NCBI RefSeq assembly: GCF_023168405.1
Contig: NZ_AP025285.1
Coordinates: 310,001 to 374,000 of the forward strand
Length of the DNA stretch: 64,000 nt
Source: Leptogranulimonas caecicola
GTDB lineage: Bacteria; Actinomycetota; Coriobacteriia; Coriobacteriales; Atopobiaceae
Direction of reading: 5' to 3'
Part shown: one piece after another, positions 6,889 to 15,359 of the stretch
Layout of the letters: each line of letters starts with the position of its first letter
Numbering within the stretch: position 1 is the first letter of the stretch
Notes under the pieces: model-generated
The model's database searches: none
The model's input: only the letters and a program-made list of their open reading frames with translations
Told to the model about the DNA's origin: nothing
Made by a program: the position numbers and the translations under genes

Positions 6889-9246
6889 ATGGAGTCGCTG
6901 TATAGAGCCTATCGCCCGCAAACATTTTCGCAGGTAGTTGGCCAAAAACCGGTGGTGGAGACCCTGGAGCGCGGTATTCAGGAGAACCGCCTGGGCCACG
7001 CCTACCTGTTCTGCGGCCCTCGCGGCACCGGCAAAACCACCATGGCGCGCATTCTCTCCAAAGCGCTGCTGTGCGAGCAGGGTGAAGGGCAGTTGCCTGA
7101 TGGCACCTGCGAGACCTGCCAGGCCATTGCCGAGGGCAACCATCCCGACGTCCATGAGCTCGATGCTGCCAGCCGCACCGGCGTCGACGCGGTGCGCGAC
7201 GAGATCATCAACCGCGTGGACTTCGCCCCCACCAAGGGCAAATACAAGGTCTATATCATCGACGAGGTCCACATGCTCACCAAGGCGGCTTTCAACGCGC
7301 TGCTCAAAACCTTGGAAGAGCCGCCGTCGCACGTGGTCTTCATCCTCTGTACCACCGATCCTCAGATGATTCCTGCAACCATCCTCTCCCGTGTGCAGCG
7401 CTTCGACTTCCACTCCATCACCAATGCAGAGATCCAAGATCACCTGGCCTTCGTCAGCGAGCAGGAGGGATTTACCGCAGAACCCGAGGCCCTCGCCATG
7501 ATTGCCCGCCATGCTCGCGGAGGCATGCGCGATGCCCTCTCGAGCTTGGAGCAGCTCTCGGTCTTTGGCAACGGGTCGATCACCGTAGACGCCGCCCGCT
7601 CCCTCTTTGGCATGGCCGACGAATCCCGCCTCAACCTCGTGTGCGCCGCCTTACAATCCGGTGACGTGCCTGCGCTTTTCAAGCTCGTGGCTCAGGCCGC
7701 AGCCGACGGCGAGGAGATGCTTCAGTTCGCCTCCGGCCTCGAGTCCCACATGCGCGACCTCTACGTCACTGCCATTGCAGGCGACGTCCCTGAGCTGGTC
7801 TCCGCCACCGGCGACGAGTATTCCCAGCTGGCCTCCCAAGCGGCTGCCTTTGGCTCGCCCCAGCGCATCTTAAATCTGCTTATGGCCCTAGGCGACCTGG
7901 TGCTTGACCTGCGCCGAGCCCCCGACCCCCGGCTCACCTGCGAAGTGGCCCTCATCCGCATGGCGCGCCCCCAGGACGACGCCACGCTTTCTGCCTTGGC
8001 CGCCCGCGTCGAGGCCCTCGAGCAGGCTCTCGCTTCCGGCGTCCCTGCACCTGCCTCGTCCACCTCTTCTGCGGCGCCGGTCTCGCCCGCGATGCCCCAG
8101 ACTTTGCCTGCTTCTGGCGCCCCCCGTGCCGAGAAGCTCACGCCCTCCCTACACGCATCCCCTACGGCGCCTGCACCGCAGCCCCAGCCCGCACCGCAAC
8201 CTGCAATCCAGCCGAGGTCCGCTGTCCAGCCGAAGCCCGCTGCCCAGCCGCAGGCCACGGCACCTAGCCAGCCTGTGCAGCCTGCGTCCGGGCCGCAGCC
8301 TGCGCCGTCCCCGCAGTCAGCGCCCACAGCAGAGCCCCAGCCTGCATCCGCAGCGCAAACGGCGCCACAGCCTACGGCTGCCACACAGTCCGCCGCCGCA
8401 CCGACCCCCGCGTCTGCCGCCAATGCCGACCTTGAGGCCGCCTGGCAAAAGGTGCTGATAGAGCTCAAAAAGGCCATCCCCGCAGCCCATGCGCTTATCG
8501 CAGCGTCGCATCCTTTGAGCGACGACGGCCAGACGCTTGAGATTCTGCTGCCTGCAACCTCGGGGTTTGCGCTGGGCATTCTCTCTCGTGCCGATATCAA
8601 GCCCACCATCGACGCCCAGGTCCAGTCGGTCCTCGGACGCCGCAGCGTGCGCTTTGGCACCGAGGGCCAAGCCGCATCGGTACCCGCCGCAAAACCCGCA
8701 CCGGCCGCTGCGAAGCCCGCGCCAGCTTCCGCGCCCCCGACAGCTCCCTCGCTGACCCCGGCTCCCAGCGGTTCGCCTGCGGCTTCAGCAGCGTCTATGA
8801 CCCCGCCTTGGGAGGAGGCTCCTTCTCGGCAGCCGGAACCCGCTCCTGCTCCTGAGTCCTATCCCGACGACATGCCGCCCTACGACGATTGCGTCCCGGC
8901 AGAAAGCTACGAGGACTTTGGCTCTTTTGAGCCGACCCAGGAGCCTCAGGCGCCTTCGACGCCTGCGCCCGGCCCTGTGTCCGCACCCGCTGCTCCGGTG
9001 GCCCAACCCGCTATGACGCCTCCCGCACCTGCAGAAATCGCGCCTATAGAGGCTGTCCAGGGAGCTTCTGTGGCCCCAGAGCCTTCAGCGGCGTCGGCTT
9101 CGCCAATAGAGCCTGATGCCCCGGCCGCGGTGATGCCGGAGGGCTTGTCTGCCGAGGAGCAACGAGTCTTCCAGGTTGTGGAGGCAGCCTTTGGCTCTGA
9201 GGTACGGGTGCTTCCGGCAGATCCCACAAATCCCCTATCTCAGTAG
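6889..9246 (+). CDS. dnaX: DNA polymerase III subunit gamma/tau
   Basis: The 785-residue clamp-loader ATPase begins with the family start MESLYRAYRPQTF. Walker A GPRGTGKTT is near residues 43-51, a Cys-rich zinc module follows (CEQ...CETC), then IIDEVHMLTKAAFNALLKTLEEPP (sensor and SRC regions) and LSRVQRFDF. From about residue 390 to 530 and again from 600 to 760 the protein is Pro/Ala/Gln-rich and of low complexity, flanking a small folded segment near 535-600. ATG at 6889 follows GGAAGG; a TTG five codons upstream is less likely. It is the first gene of dnaX-ybaB-recR. Confidence 0.94.
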   Translation: MESLYRAYRPQTFSQVVGQKPVVETLERGIQENRLGHAYLFCGPRGTGKTTMARILSKALLCEQGEGQLPDGTCETCQAIAEGNHPDVHELDAASRTGVDAVRDEIINRVDFAPTKGKYKVYIIDEVHMLTKAAFNALLKTLEEPPSHVVFILCTTDPQMIPATILSRVQRFDFHSITNAEIQDHLAFVSEQEGFTAEPEALAMIARHARGGMRDALSSLEQLSVFGNGSITVDAARSLFGMADESRLNLVCAALQSGDVPALFKLVAQAAADGEEMLQFASGLESHMRDLYVTAIAGDVPELVSATGDEYSQLASQAAAFGSPQRILNLLMALGDLVLDLRRAPDPRLTCEVALIRMARPQDDATLSALAARVEALEQALASGVPAPASSTSSAAPVSPAMPQTLPASGAPRAEKLTPSLHASPTAPAPQPQPAPQPAIQPRSAVQPKPAAQPQATAPSQPVQPASGPQPAPSPQSAPTAEPQPASAAQTAPQPTAATQSAAAPTPASAANADLEAAWQKVLIELKKAIPAAHALIAASHPLSDDGQTLEILLPATSGFALGILSRADIKPTIDAQVQSVLGRRSVRFGTEGQAASVPAAKPAPAAAKPAPASAPPTAPSLTPAPSGSPAASAASMTPPWEEAPSRQPEPAPAPESYPDDMPPYDDCVPAESYEDFGSFEPTQEPQAPSTPAPGPVSAPAAPVAQPAMTPPAPAEIAPIEAVQGASVAPEPSAASASPIEPDAPAAVMPEGLSAEEQRVFQVVEAAFGSEVRVLPADPTNPLSQ

Positions 9247-9342
9247 GGTAGAGTGGCTAGGTTGGTGTGCGGGCGGATGCTGGCTGCATCGACGGCTAAG
9301 AATGCAACTGCGCGTCTTTGAACGCTTACAGAAAGGTGAGTT

Positions 9343-9711
9343 ATGGCTAAGAATCGTATGCCTCGTGGCGGTATGCCCCGTGGTGGTATGGGCGGCATGA
9401 ACATGAACCAGATCATGCAGCAGGCTAAAAAGATGCAGGAGAGCCTGGCTGAGGCGCAGGACAAGGCCAAGGATCTGGAGGTCTCGGCCAGCGCGGGCGG
9501 CGGCATGGTGAAGGTCACCGCTTCGGGCGACATGCAGCTCAAGGCCATCGAGATCGATCCTGAGGCCCTGGATCCCGAGGACGTCGAGCTTTTGCAGGAC
9601 ATGATCCTGGCGGCGGTCAATGACGCACTGACCTCGGCTTCTGAAGCTGCTAACAACGAGGTGGCCGCAGCCACCGGCCTTGGCGGCATGAATATCCCGG
9701 GCCTGTTCTAA
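9343..9711 (+). CDS. ybaB: YbaB/EbfC nucleoid-associated protein
   Basis: A 122-residue DNA-binding protein of the YbaB/EbfC family, which form dimers that bind DNA and are often encoded with recR. An N-terminal Met/Gly/Arg-rich tract (residues 1-20) leads into the typical NQIMQQAKKMQESLAEAQ helix and the core with GGGMVKVTASGD and DPEDVELLQDMILAAVNDA. The ATG follows AGAAAGGTGAG. The start of recR lies three bases after the stop. Confidence 0.93.
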   Translation: MAKNRMPRGGMPRGGMGGMNMNQIMQQAKKMQESLAEAQDKAKDLEVSASAGGGMVKVTASGDMQLKAIEIDPEALDPEDVELLQDMILAAVNDALTSASEAANNEVAAATGLGGMNIPGLF

Positions 9712-9714
9712 ATC

Positions 9715-10413
9715 GTGGCTAGTTACTTTAATGATTTCCAAACAACTGCGGATACCGGTGCTTCTTGGGATGGCACGTCCTTCTCGGCAGCTACGGGCGA
9801 GGGGGATGTGGATGGTCGCAACGATCGCCACGCCTTGCAGAGGTTGTTAGACGAATTGTCGCGGCTTCCAGGTATTGGGCCAAAATCGGCGCAGCGTATT
9901 GCCTACCATCTGCTCTCTGCAGACGCGGAGGAAGCGCGCAGGTTGGCGCAGGCTATTTTGGACGTCAAGTGCAGCGTGCATTTTTGCCCGGTGTGCTTTT
10001 CCTACGCTACCGGCGATCTGTGCGAGGTGTGCGCGGATCCTCGTCGCGACCGCACGTCTATCTGCGTGGTCTCTGAGCCGCGCGATGTTTCGGCAATCGA
10101 ACGTACCGGAGCCTATCACGGCCTTTACCACGTGTTGGGCGGCGTCATCTCTCCTATGGACAAGATTGGTCCCGAGCAGCTGCACGTGCGCGAGCTTTTG
10201 AGCCGTCTGGCATCTGGCGAGGTCTCCGAGGTCATCCTTGCTACCAACCCCGATGTGGAAGGGGAGACTACGGCCACCTATCTGGCGCGCACTCTGCGCC
10301 CGTTGGAGGTCAAAGTCACTCGGCTTGCCCTGGGGCTTCCTGTGGGCGGCGAGCTGGAATATGCTGACGAGGTCACTCTTGCACGCGCCATCGAGGCCCG
10401 TCGGGACGCCTAG
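9715..10413 (+). CDS. recR: Recombination protein RecR
   Basis: RecR binds DNA with RecO/RecF in gap repair. The protein has the helix-hairpin-helix LSRLPGIGPKSAQRIAYHLL, the zinc-binding Cys set (CSVHFCPVC ... CEVC) and the Toprim domain (ICVVSEPRDV, ATNPDVEGETTA). As given, it starts at a GTG right after ybaB and has 232 residues, about 30 more than usual. A GTG at 9808 preceded by GGGCGAGGGG would give 201 residues, closer to the family. The extra N-terminal stretch has no family counterpart and contains TTCTCGGCA (9781-9789), so the shorter form may be the real one. Confidence 0.92.
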   Translation: MASYFNDFQTTADTGASWDGTSFSAATGEGDVDGRNDRHALQRLLDELSRLPGIGPKSAQRIAYHLLSADAEEARRLAQAILDVKCSVHFCPVCFSYATGDLCEVCADPRRDRTSICVVSEPRDVSAIERTGAYHGLYHVLGGVISPMDKIGPEQLHVRELLSRLASGEVSEVILATNPDVEGETTATYLARTLRPLEVKVTRLALGLPVGGELEYADEVTLARAIEARRDA

Positions 10414-10774
10414 CTGAGGTGTTCTAGAGGCGTTGGACCATTTGAATCCTGTAGTCGTGTCAGGTTGGAGGGGCTGTCTTAGGATGACATGCCTTCTGTA
10501 CCTGGCACGACTTGCTATTTGCCCCTGAGCCCTTCGTCTCTGAGGCAGTTTTTTGGATTGGGGCAGTTCTCATATCGAGGCATGTCTCATTTTGAAAGTA
10601 CTTTTTGGGCCAAATAGCGGCCATCTTGAAAGTGGATCTACCGCCAAGAGGGAAAACCCAGGTTGATGGCGGAAGGTTGGATAAGCTTATTACTAATAAA
10701 ATAAGCAAGAATATACTGTACGGTCTAACTCTTCTGGGGTAGAGGTTCAAGAAAGCAGTGACGGATCCTTGGAC
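10414..10774. other. AT-richer intergenic region, no gene seen
   Basis: This spacer after recR has lower GC than its surroundings and no credible coding frame. It holds segments such as TTTGAAAGTACTTTTTGG near 10591 that resemble parts of the palindromes in the elements around the glycogen cluster, plus poly-T and AT-rich stretches near 10680-10700 that could hold a promoter. Confidence 0.35.
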
Positions 10775-10775
10775 A

Positions 10776-10890
10776 TTAGCTACGTGAATTTTGAAGCCAA
10801 AATGACCTCATTCACTCCGTGGATTCACGGAGTGAATGAGGAAACTCCAGGTCACAAAAAATATTAGCTACGTGAATTCACGTAGCTAAT
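10776..10890. repeat. Palindrome cluster with repeated half-site
   Basis: Three related parts occur in order. A half-site ATTAGCTACGTGAATT lies at 10776-10791. A 16-bp perfect stem (10806-10821 with 10826-10841) with loop GATT follows. Last comes a perfect 28-bp palindrome at 10863-10890 made of two copies of the half-site core (TAGCTACGTGAA and its complement). No T tract follows either hairpin. Confidence 0.85.
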
Positions 10891-10943
10891 GCTGATTGCT
10901 GTCCCTAGCACCCAAAATATCTTGGAATCTAAAATGTGCCGCA

Positions 10944-11606
10944 TTATTCCCGCTGCGGATACCACGCTACCGGGGGTTGCACTTCTAGATGGGGGCCAAT
11001 GGTTTTTCCCATCCAGATCATGTCGTACCAGCGGCCAAACTTGTAGCCGCACTTATCAAAATGCCCCACCTCGCGAAATCCCAGGTGCTCATGGAAGCGG
11101 GGGCTGTCCCAGGACAGATGGGGGTCGTCTAAGGCGTGTGAGCCGGTGGGGTTTAGCTTGATGCGCCCCTCCACGTGGGGCACTCCAATGCAGGCATAAA
11201 GGTCCAAGATTCCCATGGCGCGCAAGCGCTGCTCAAGTGCTTCGTAGAGCAGGCGCCCCAGACCGCGGCGGCGCACCTGAGGATCCAGGTAAATGGTGAG
11301 CTCACAGGTCCAGTCGTAGGCCGTGCGTTCCACAAAGGGCTGGGCATAGGCATAGCCTGCAACAGCGCCTCGATCAACCGCCACCAGGTAGGGGTAGCGC
11401 TCCCTGATGTGCTTCATGCGGCCAACGAACTCCTCCAGCGAGGGTGTCTCCCATTCAAAAGAGACTGCCGTCTCGCGCACATAGTAATCATAAATATTGA
11501 GAAGATGAACTGCATCCTCCAGACGCACATCCCGCACGTAAGCTGCATCCTCCAGACGCACATCCCGCACGTAAGCGCCGGCACCTTCTTTCCGCATATC
11601 TCGCAT
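10944..11606 (-). CDS. GNAT family N-acetyltransferase, phosphinothricin-acetyltransferase-like
   Basis: The 220-residue cytoplasmic acetyltransferase belongs to the Pat-like branch. It shows the YYVRETAVSFEWETPSLEEF region near the start, the acetyl-CoA loop QVRRRGLGRLLYEAL and the C-terminal FHEHLGFREVGHFDKCGYKFGRWYDM. The ATG at 11606 is preferred because GAGGAGAAGG precedes it; an ATG ten codons upstream has a weaker site. An exact tandem duplication of 11 codons occurs near the N terminus, doubling AYVRDVRLEDA, the first strand of the fold. The natural substrate is unknown. Confidence 0.82.
   Translation of the reverse strand: MRDMRKEGAGAYVRDVRLEDAAYVRDVRLEDAVHLLNIYDYYVRETAVSFEWETPSLEEFVGRMKHIRERYPYLVAVDRGAVAGYAYAQPFVERTAYDWTCELTIYLDPQVRRRGLGRLLYEALEQRLRAMGILDLYACIGVPHVEGRIKLNPTGSHALDDPHLSWDSPRFHEHLGFREVGHFDKCGYKFGRWYDMIWMGKTIGPHLEVQPPVAWYPQRE
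11510..11575. repeat. Exact tandem duplication, 2 x 33 bp, inside the GNAT gene
   Basis: Copies at 11510-11542 and 11543-11575 are identical and in frame (11 codons), so both copies are translated. Perfect identity suggests a recent slippage event or sampling of a repeat-length variant. Confidence 0.95.
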
Positions 11607-11666
11607 GTCAGCCTTCTCCTCACGCGCATCCGGCATAAACCGTCTTCCATGACGGAATAGCAGGGT

Positions 11667-11675
11667 TTCTCGGCA
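11667..11675 (+). repeat. TTCTCGGCA motif, intergenic
   Basis: A copy with the extended form GGGTTTCTCGGCAG lies just upstream of the GNAT gene, in the divergent gap before the 49-aa gene. Confidence 0.8.
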
Positions 11676-11843
11676 GCCTGATCTTTGGTAGCTGGAGCTA
11701 AGGATACGCCCGCAATCTTACAGAGCTGTCACGACACTGTAAGCGGGATCGATGGCAGGAGGACGGCCGGCCGGCGAAGATAAAGTCACACGGTAGCCAA
11801 GCGACGGGTGCCCCGCATCCGGGGTAGTGCAAAGGAGGACGTT

Positions 11844-11993
11844 ATGTTTCGTCATGCAGTATCCACGTATTTTGACCGCAACCAGGCAGTGCTCGACGGC
11901 ACTATGTCTACTTTGCAGCTGGCCCTCTGGACGCTGGGCATGAACATTCTGGGCTATGCCATGATGGCAGCGCTCTGGATCTTCTCGCGCTAA
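11844..11993 (+). CDS. Small membrane protein, 49 aa, unknown
   Basis: This short gene has a perfect AAAGGAGG site seven bases before its ATG. The product has a hydrophilic first 20 residues and a hydrophobic second half (about residues 23-47) that would span the membrane once, ending in FSR. It lies 139 bases before a BceA-type ATPase with a GC-rich hairpin between. The family is not recognised. The position suggests a partner or regulator of the ABC transporter, which is inference. Confidence 0.6.
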   Translation: MFRHAVSTYFDRNQAVLDGTMSTLQLALWTLGMNILGYAMMAALWIFSR

Positions 11994-12045
11994 GGCCCCT
12001 CCGGGAGCCTCGTCGGGTTTGGCAGCCTGACGTTCCGTGACATGT

Positions 12046-12095
12046 GGGCGGCAGGCACACCCTCGTAACCCGCCGTGCATCCGCGCCTGCCGCCC
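12046..12095 (+). other. Hairpin between small membrane protein and ABC ATPase genes
   Basis: GGGCGGCAGGC (12046-12056) and GCCTGCCGCCC (12085-12095) form a perfect 11-bp stem with a 28-base loop. There is no T tract. It may tune expression of the ABC genes relative to the small gene. Confidence 0.5.
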
Positions 12096-12132
12096 GCGCC
12101 TTGAAGCTTTGCATCCTCAAGAAAGGATTGTT

Positions 12133-12897
12133 ATGCCAAACGTGCTCGAAGTGCGCGACCTCACCAAGGTCTACGGAGGTGGTCTGGCCGCCACTACCAC
12201 CGCGCTGGATAAGGTGTCCTTCTCGGTGGCCAAGGGCGAGCTGGTGGCCATCATGGGCCCTTCGGGATCCGGCAAGTCCACGCTGCTCAACTGCGTCGCC
12301 ACCATCGACAGGCCCACCTCCGGCGAGGTGGAGGTCGACGGCCATTCCATCTCCACCATGCGCCAGCGCGCCCTGGCCGACTTCCGACGTACCCAGTTAG
12401 GATTCATCTTCCAGGACTCCAACCTGCTGGACACCCTCACTTGTCGAGAGAACATCGAGCTTCCCCTCACCATCGACCATGTGAAGCCCGCGCAGGTGAT
12501 AGAACGTGCCGAGAAGGTCGCGCGCTCCCTGGGCGTGGCCGATGTGTTGGACAAATACCCTTATCAGGTGTCGGGAGGTCAGGCCCAGCGAATCGCTGCC
12601 TGTCGCGCCATTGTCACCGACCCGGCGCTGGTGCTAGCCGACGAGCCAACCGGCGCGTTGGACTCAAAAGCGGCCCGCGTGCTGCTGGAGGCCTTCCAGG
12701 GGCTCAACAGCGCCTATGACACCACCCTGCTCATGGTGACTCACGACGCCTATGCCGCCAGCTTCTGCCAGCGGGTACTTTTCATTCGCGACGGGCGCCT
12801 GTTCACCGAGGTGCGCCGCGGCGCTCGCTCCCGCAAGGAATTCTTTGATGAGATTGGCCGCGTAGTCTCGGTGATCGGAGGGGCCGATGCTGACTAA
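12133..12897 (+). CDS. ABC transporter ATP-binding protein, BceA/MacB type
   Basis: The 254-residue ATPase belongs to the family working with FtsX-type permeases in peptide-antibiotic sensing and resistance or lipid-related functions. Walker A GPSGSGKST is near residues 43-51. The signature reads VSGGQAQRIA rather than LSGGQQQR, and Walker B plus D-loop are LVLADEPTGALDS. ATG at 12133 follows GAAAGGA; upstream codons in the same frame lie in the hairpin. The last 11 bases overlap the permease gene, so the pair is coupled. No two-component genes are adjacent, unlike classical Bce modules. Confidence 0.88.
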   Translation: MPNVLEVRDLTKVYGGGLAATTTALDKVSFSVAKGELVAIMGPSGSGKSTLLNCVATIDRPTSGEVEVDGHSISTMRQRALADFRRTQLGFIFQDSNLLDTLTCRENIELPLTIDHVKPAQVIERAEKVARSLGVADVLDKYPYQVSGGQAQRIAACRAIVTDPALVLADEPTGALDSKAARVLLEAFQGLNSAYDTTLLMVTHDAYAASFCQRVLFIRDGRLFTEVRRGARSRKEFFDEIGRVVSVIGGADAD

Positions 12898-15052
12898 GAT
12901 CGCCCTAGGCAACATGAAGCGGTCCTATCGCGACTATGCCATTTATTTTCTTACCATTGCGCTGGGTGTGGCGGTGTTCTATGCCTTCAACACCATTCGG
13001 TGCCAGGCAGACTTCCTCTCGGCCAGCATCTCCAGCGTCATCCTCATGGTGGCAGACCTGCTCACTGGCGTCACCGTGGTGCTGGCCTTCTTTTTGGCTT
13101 TCTTGATGGTCTACGCCAACAATTTCATTGTGCGTCGCCGCAAGAAGGAGTTTGGCCTCTATCGCGTCTTGGGCATGCGCACCGGCCAAGTGGTCACCAT
13201 CATGGCCATTGAAACCCTGCTTACCTCGCTGGTGGCCTTTGTGGCTGGCATCGTGCTGGGTGTGGGCATCTCTCAGCTGCTGGTCTTTGTGACCGCAGCG
13301 CTCTTCCATGACACGGTAAAGAACTTCACCTTCATCTTCTCTCCCGAGGCGCTTCTGGCTGTGGCGGTGTGCTTTGCTGTCACCTTCTGCGTCATGCTCC
13401 TGCTCAACCTGCGCTCCATCTCCAAGGTGCGTCTGGTAGACCTTATGAGCTCTGGCCGCAAGAACGAGAGCGTGCGTCTGCGCAACCTGCCTTTGTGCTC
13501 GGTGATGCTGGTGGCCTCTGTGGCCCTTATCGTCTGGGCCTACTATCGCTTGCTCATCCTGGGCTATCCCGTAGAAGTCTTTGGTGGCTCGTTGGACGGC
13601 GGCAAGTCCAACCTCGACTTCCTCATCACCACCTGCATGATGCTGGTGGGCACCTTCGCCTTCTTCTGGTCGCTGCCCACGGTGCTTGCCACCCTTTGCC
13701 AAAAGACCCGCGCCCTCTACCTGCGCGGCCTCAACATGTTCACCATCCGCCAGCTGGTAAGCCGCATCAACTCCAGCTCCTTTGCCATGGCAGTCACTGC
13801 AGTAGTGCTCTTCCTGGCGCTCACCTCGGTGTCTACGGGCATGGCCTTGGCTGGCGGCCTCACTACGTACTGGGGCACATCGGCTCCCTATACGGCAGCT
13901 CTGAGCGCCACCTACCTGCGCGATCTCTACGATGAGGGCTCCGAGCGCCAGGTAGACAAATCCACGCCTATCCAACCCGTCGACCTTGCCCAGGTATGGG
14001 AGTCCAACAACCCGGATGTTGCCAGCCACTCCCGCTACACCCAGATAAACACCTATGTGGTGCCCAAGGGCGAGATCGAGGGCGACCGCTATACCGTGGG
14101 CGACCTCTTTGATGACTCCCCAGACACCCATGCTCGCGAGGCTTATGCAGAGTTCAGCACCTACAGCAAAGACCTGGAAGAGTCTTTGCGAAGCGTGCCC
14201 ATCTTTGCAATCCCGGTCTCTCAGTACAACAAGCTACTGGCCTTGCAGGGCGAGCCCCCGGTAGAGGTGCCCGAAGGCGGCTATCTCATGTATACCTGCG
14301 GAAGCCTGGACCGCCTCAAAGCCGGCATCGACCGCGTGCTTGTGGCTGACACCCCCATCACCCTTAACGGCCATACACTCAGGCCGGCCAACGATCAGAT
14401 GCAACAGGGCCTCATGCTTTCCAACGGCGAAGGCGCAGACCCCTACCTGGTGGTGCCCGACGTAGTGGTGGCCAACATGAGTCCTTCGATGAGCTATCTG
14501 GAGATCCAGGCCAACGAGGGTTACGAGAGCCAGGTGGAGGAAGCCACCGACAACCTGGACTTTCAAGCCGCAGTCTCTCAAAGCGAGGATGTGCTGTTCC
14601 GCGACAACACCCGCACAGAGATTGTGGAGTCCATGAACCAGATGACCGCCATCATTGGCTATATGGCTGTCTATATTGGCTTTGTGCTGGTCATGAGCGT
14701 GGCTGCGGTGCTGGCGATCCAGCTTCTCTCCGGCGTAGCCGATTCCACCTCCCGCTATCGCCTCCTCTATGACCTGGGCTGCCCCCAGCGCCTGCTCTCA
14801 GGCTCGCTGCTCTCCCAGACGCTCTTCTTCTTCCTGTTGCCGCTGCTTATGGGCATCGCCCACTCGCTGGTGGCCCTGTTCTCCCTCATGGACCTCTTTG
14901 CGCTTGTGTTGCCCTTCGACATGGTCTCCGGCCTGCTCTTTGCTGGCGTCGTCTTCCTAGTGGTCTATGGAGGCTACTTCGCCGTGAGCTATGGGGCCGC
15001 TCGAGGCGCTGTCTCCCATGCGCTCCTAGGAGCCCGCCGTTCTCAGGGCTGA
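12887..15052 (+). CDS. FtsX-like ABC transporter permease, BceB type
   Basis: The 721-residue permease has helices at about residues 17-37, 55-80, 107-135 and 150-180, then two central helices, a large extracellular domain (about 320-570) and the final helices with the FtsX domain. The N-terminal LTKIALGNMKRSYRDYAIYF and the MVYANNFIVRRRKKEFGLYRVLGM segment are characteristic of BceB. It partners with the ATPase directly upstream. The substrate is probably a cell-envelope-active peptide by family analogy, but nothing here fixes it. Confidence 0.88.
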   Translation: MLTKIALGNMKRSYRDYAIYFLTIALGVAVFYAFNTIRCQADFLSASISSVILMVADLLTGVTVVLAFFLAFLMVYANNFIVRRRKKEFGLYRVLGMRTGQVVTIMAIETLLTSLVAFVAGIVLGVGISQLLVFVTAALFHDTVKNFTFIFSPEALLAVAVCFAVTFCVMLLLNLRSISKVRLVDLMSSGRKNESVRLRNLPLCSVMLVASVALIVWAYYRLLILGYPVEVFGGSLDGGKSNLDFLITTCMMLVGTFAFFWSLPTVLATLCQKTRALYLRGLNMFTIRQLVSRINSSSFAMAVTAVVLFLALTSVSTGMALAGGLTTYWGTSAPYTAALSATYLRDLYDEGSERQVDKSTPIQPVDLAQVWESNNPDVASHSRYTQINTYVVPKGEIEGDRYTVGDLFDDSPDTHAREAYAEFSTYSKDLEESLRSVPIFAIPVSQYNKLLALQGEPPVEVPEGGYLMYTCGSLDRLKAGIDRVLVADTPITLNGHTLRPANDQMQQGLMLSNGEGADPYLVVPDVVVANMSPSMSYLEIQANEGYESQVEEATDNLDFQAAVSQSEDVLFRDNTRTEIVESMNQMTAIIGYMAVYIGFVLVMSVAAVLAIQLLSGVADSTSRYRLLYDLGCPQRLLSGSLLSQTLFFFLLPLLMGIAHSLVALFSLMDLFALVLPFDMVSGLLFAGVVFLVVYGGYFAVSYGAARGAVSHALLGARRSQG

Positions 15053-15126
15053 TGCTCAGGGTTGTCGTGAGGTAGGGCCTTGGCCTGCCTGCTTCTCCTC
15101 CTGGTCTTGTTCCCTTCCAATTCCGC

Positions 15127-15135
15127 TGCCGAGAA
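15127..15135 (-). repeat. TTCTCGGCA motif, intergenic
   Basis: TGCCGAGAA on the plus strand, just before the terminator of the ABC transporter operon. Confidence 0.8.
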
Positions 15136-15162
15136 GCCCTCGCCCCCGCAACCTGCCTGCTG

Positions 15163-15203
15163 CCCGCCGTTGGCCTTTTTCAAGGCCAACGGCGGGCGTT
15201 TTT
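15163..15203 (+). terminator. Terminator of the BceAB-type operon
   Basis: CCCGCCGTTGGCCTT (15163-15177) pairs perfectly with 15182-15196 around a TTTC loop, followed by CGTTTTTGT. A 15-bp stem with T tract makes this a strong rho-independent terminator. Confidence 0.9.
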
Positions 15204-15359
15204 GTGTACGGGTGATGTGCGAAGGCTGCATCAGGGCCGTTTGGAGGTGGCAGTCTTTTGTCGGTGGCCGTTGCCCTTAGAGAATGGGAGCCAAAGGGGC
15301 TAAGATGGCCAGGTAGGCTATTCCGGTGCCCTTCAGGCACTCAATCATTTGAGGAGATC

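Noticed and set aside
11510-11575. CRISPR-like repeat
   Set aside because: Only two abutting copies without spacers, inside a coding frame.
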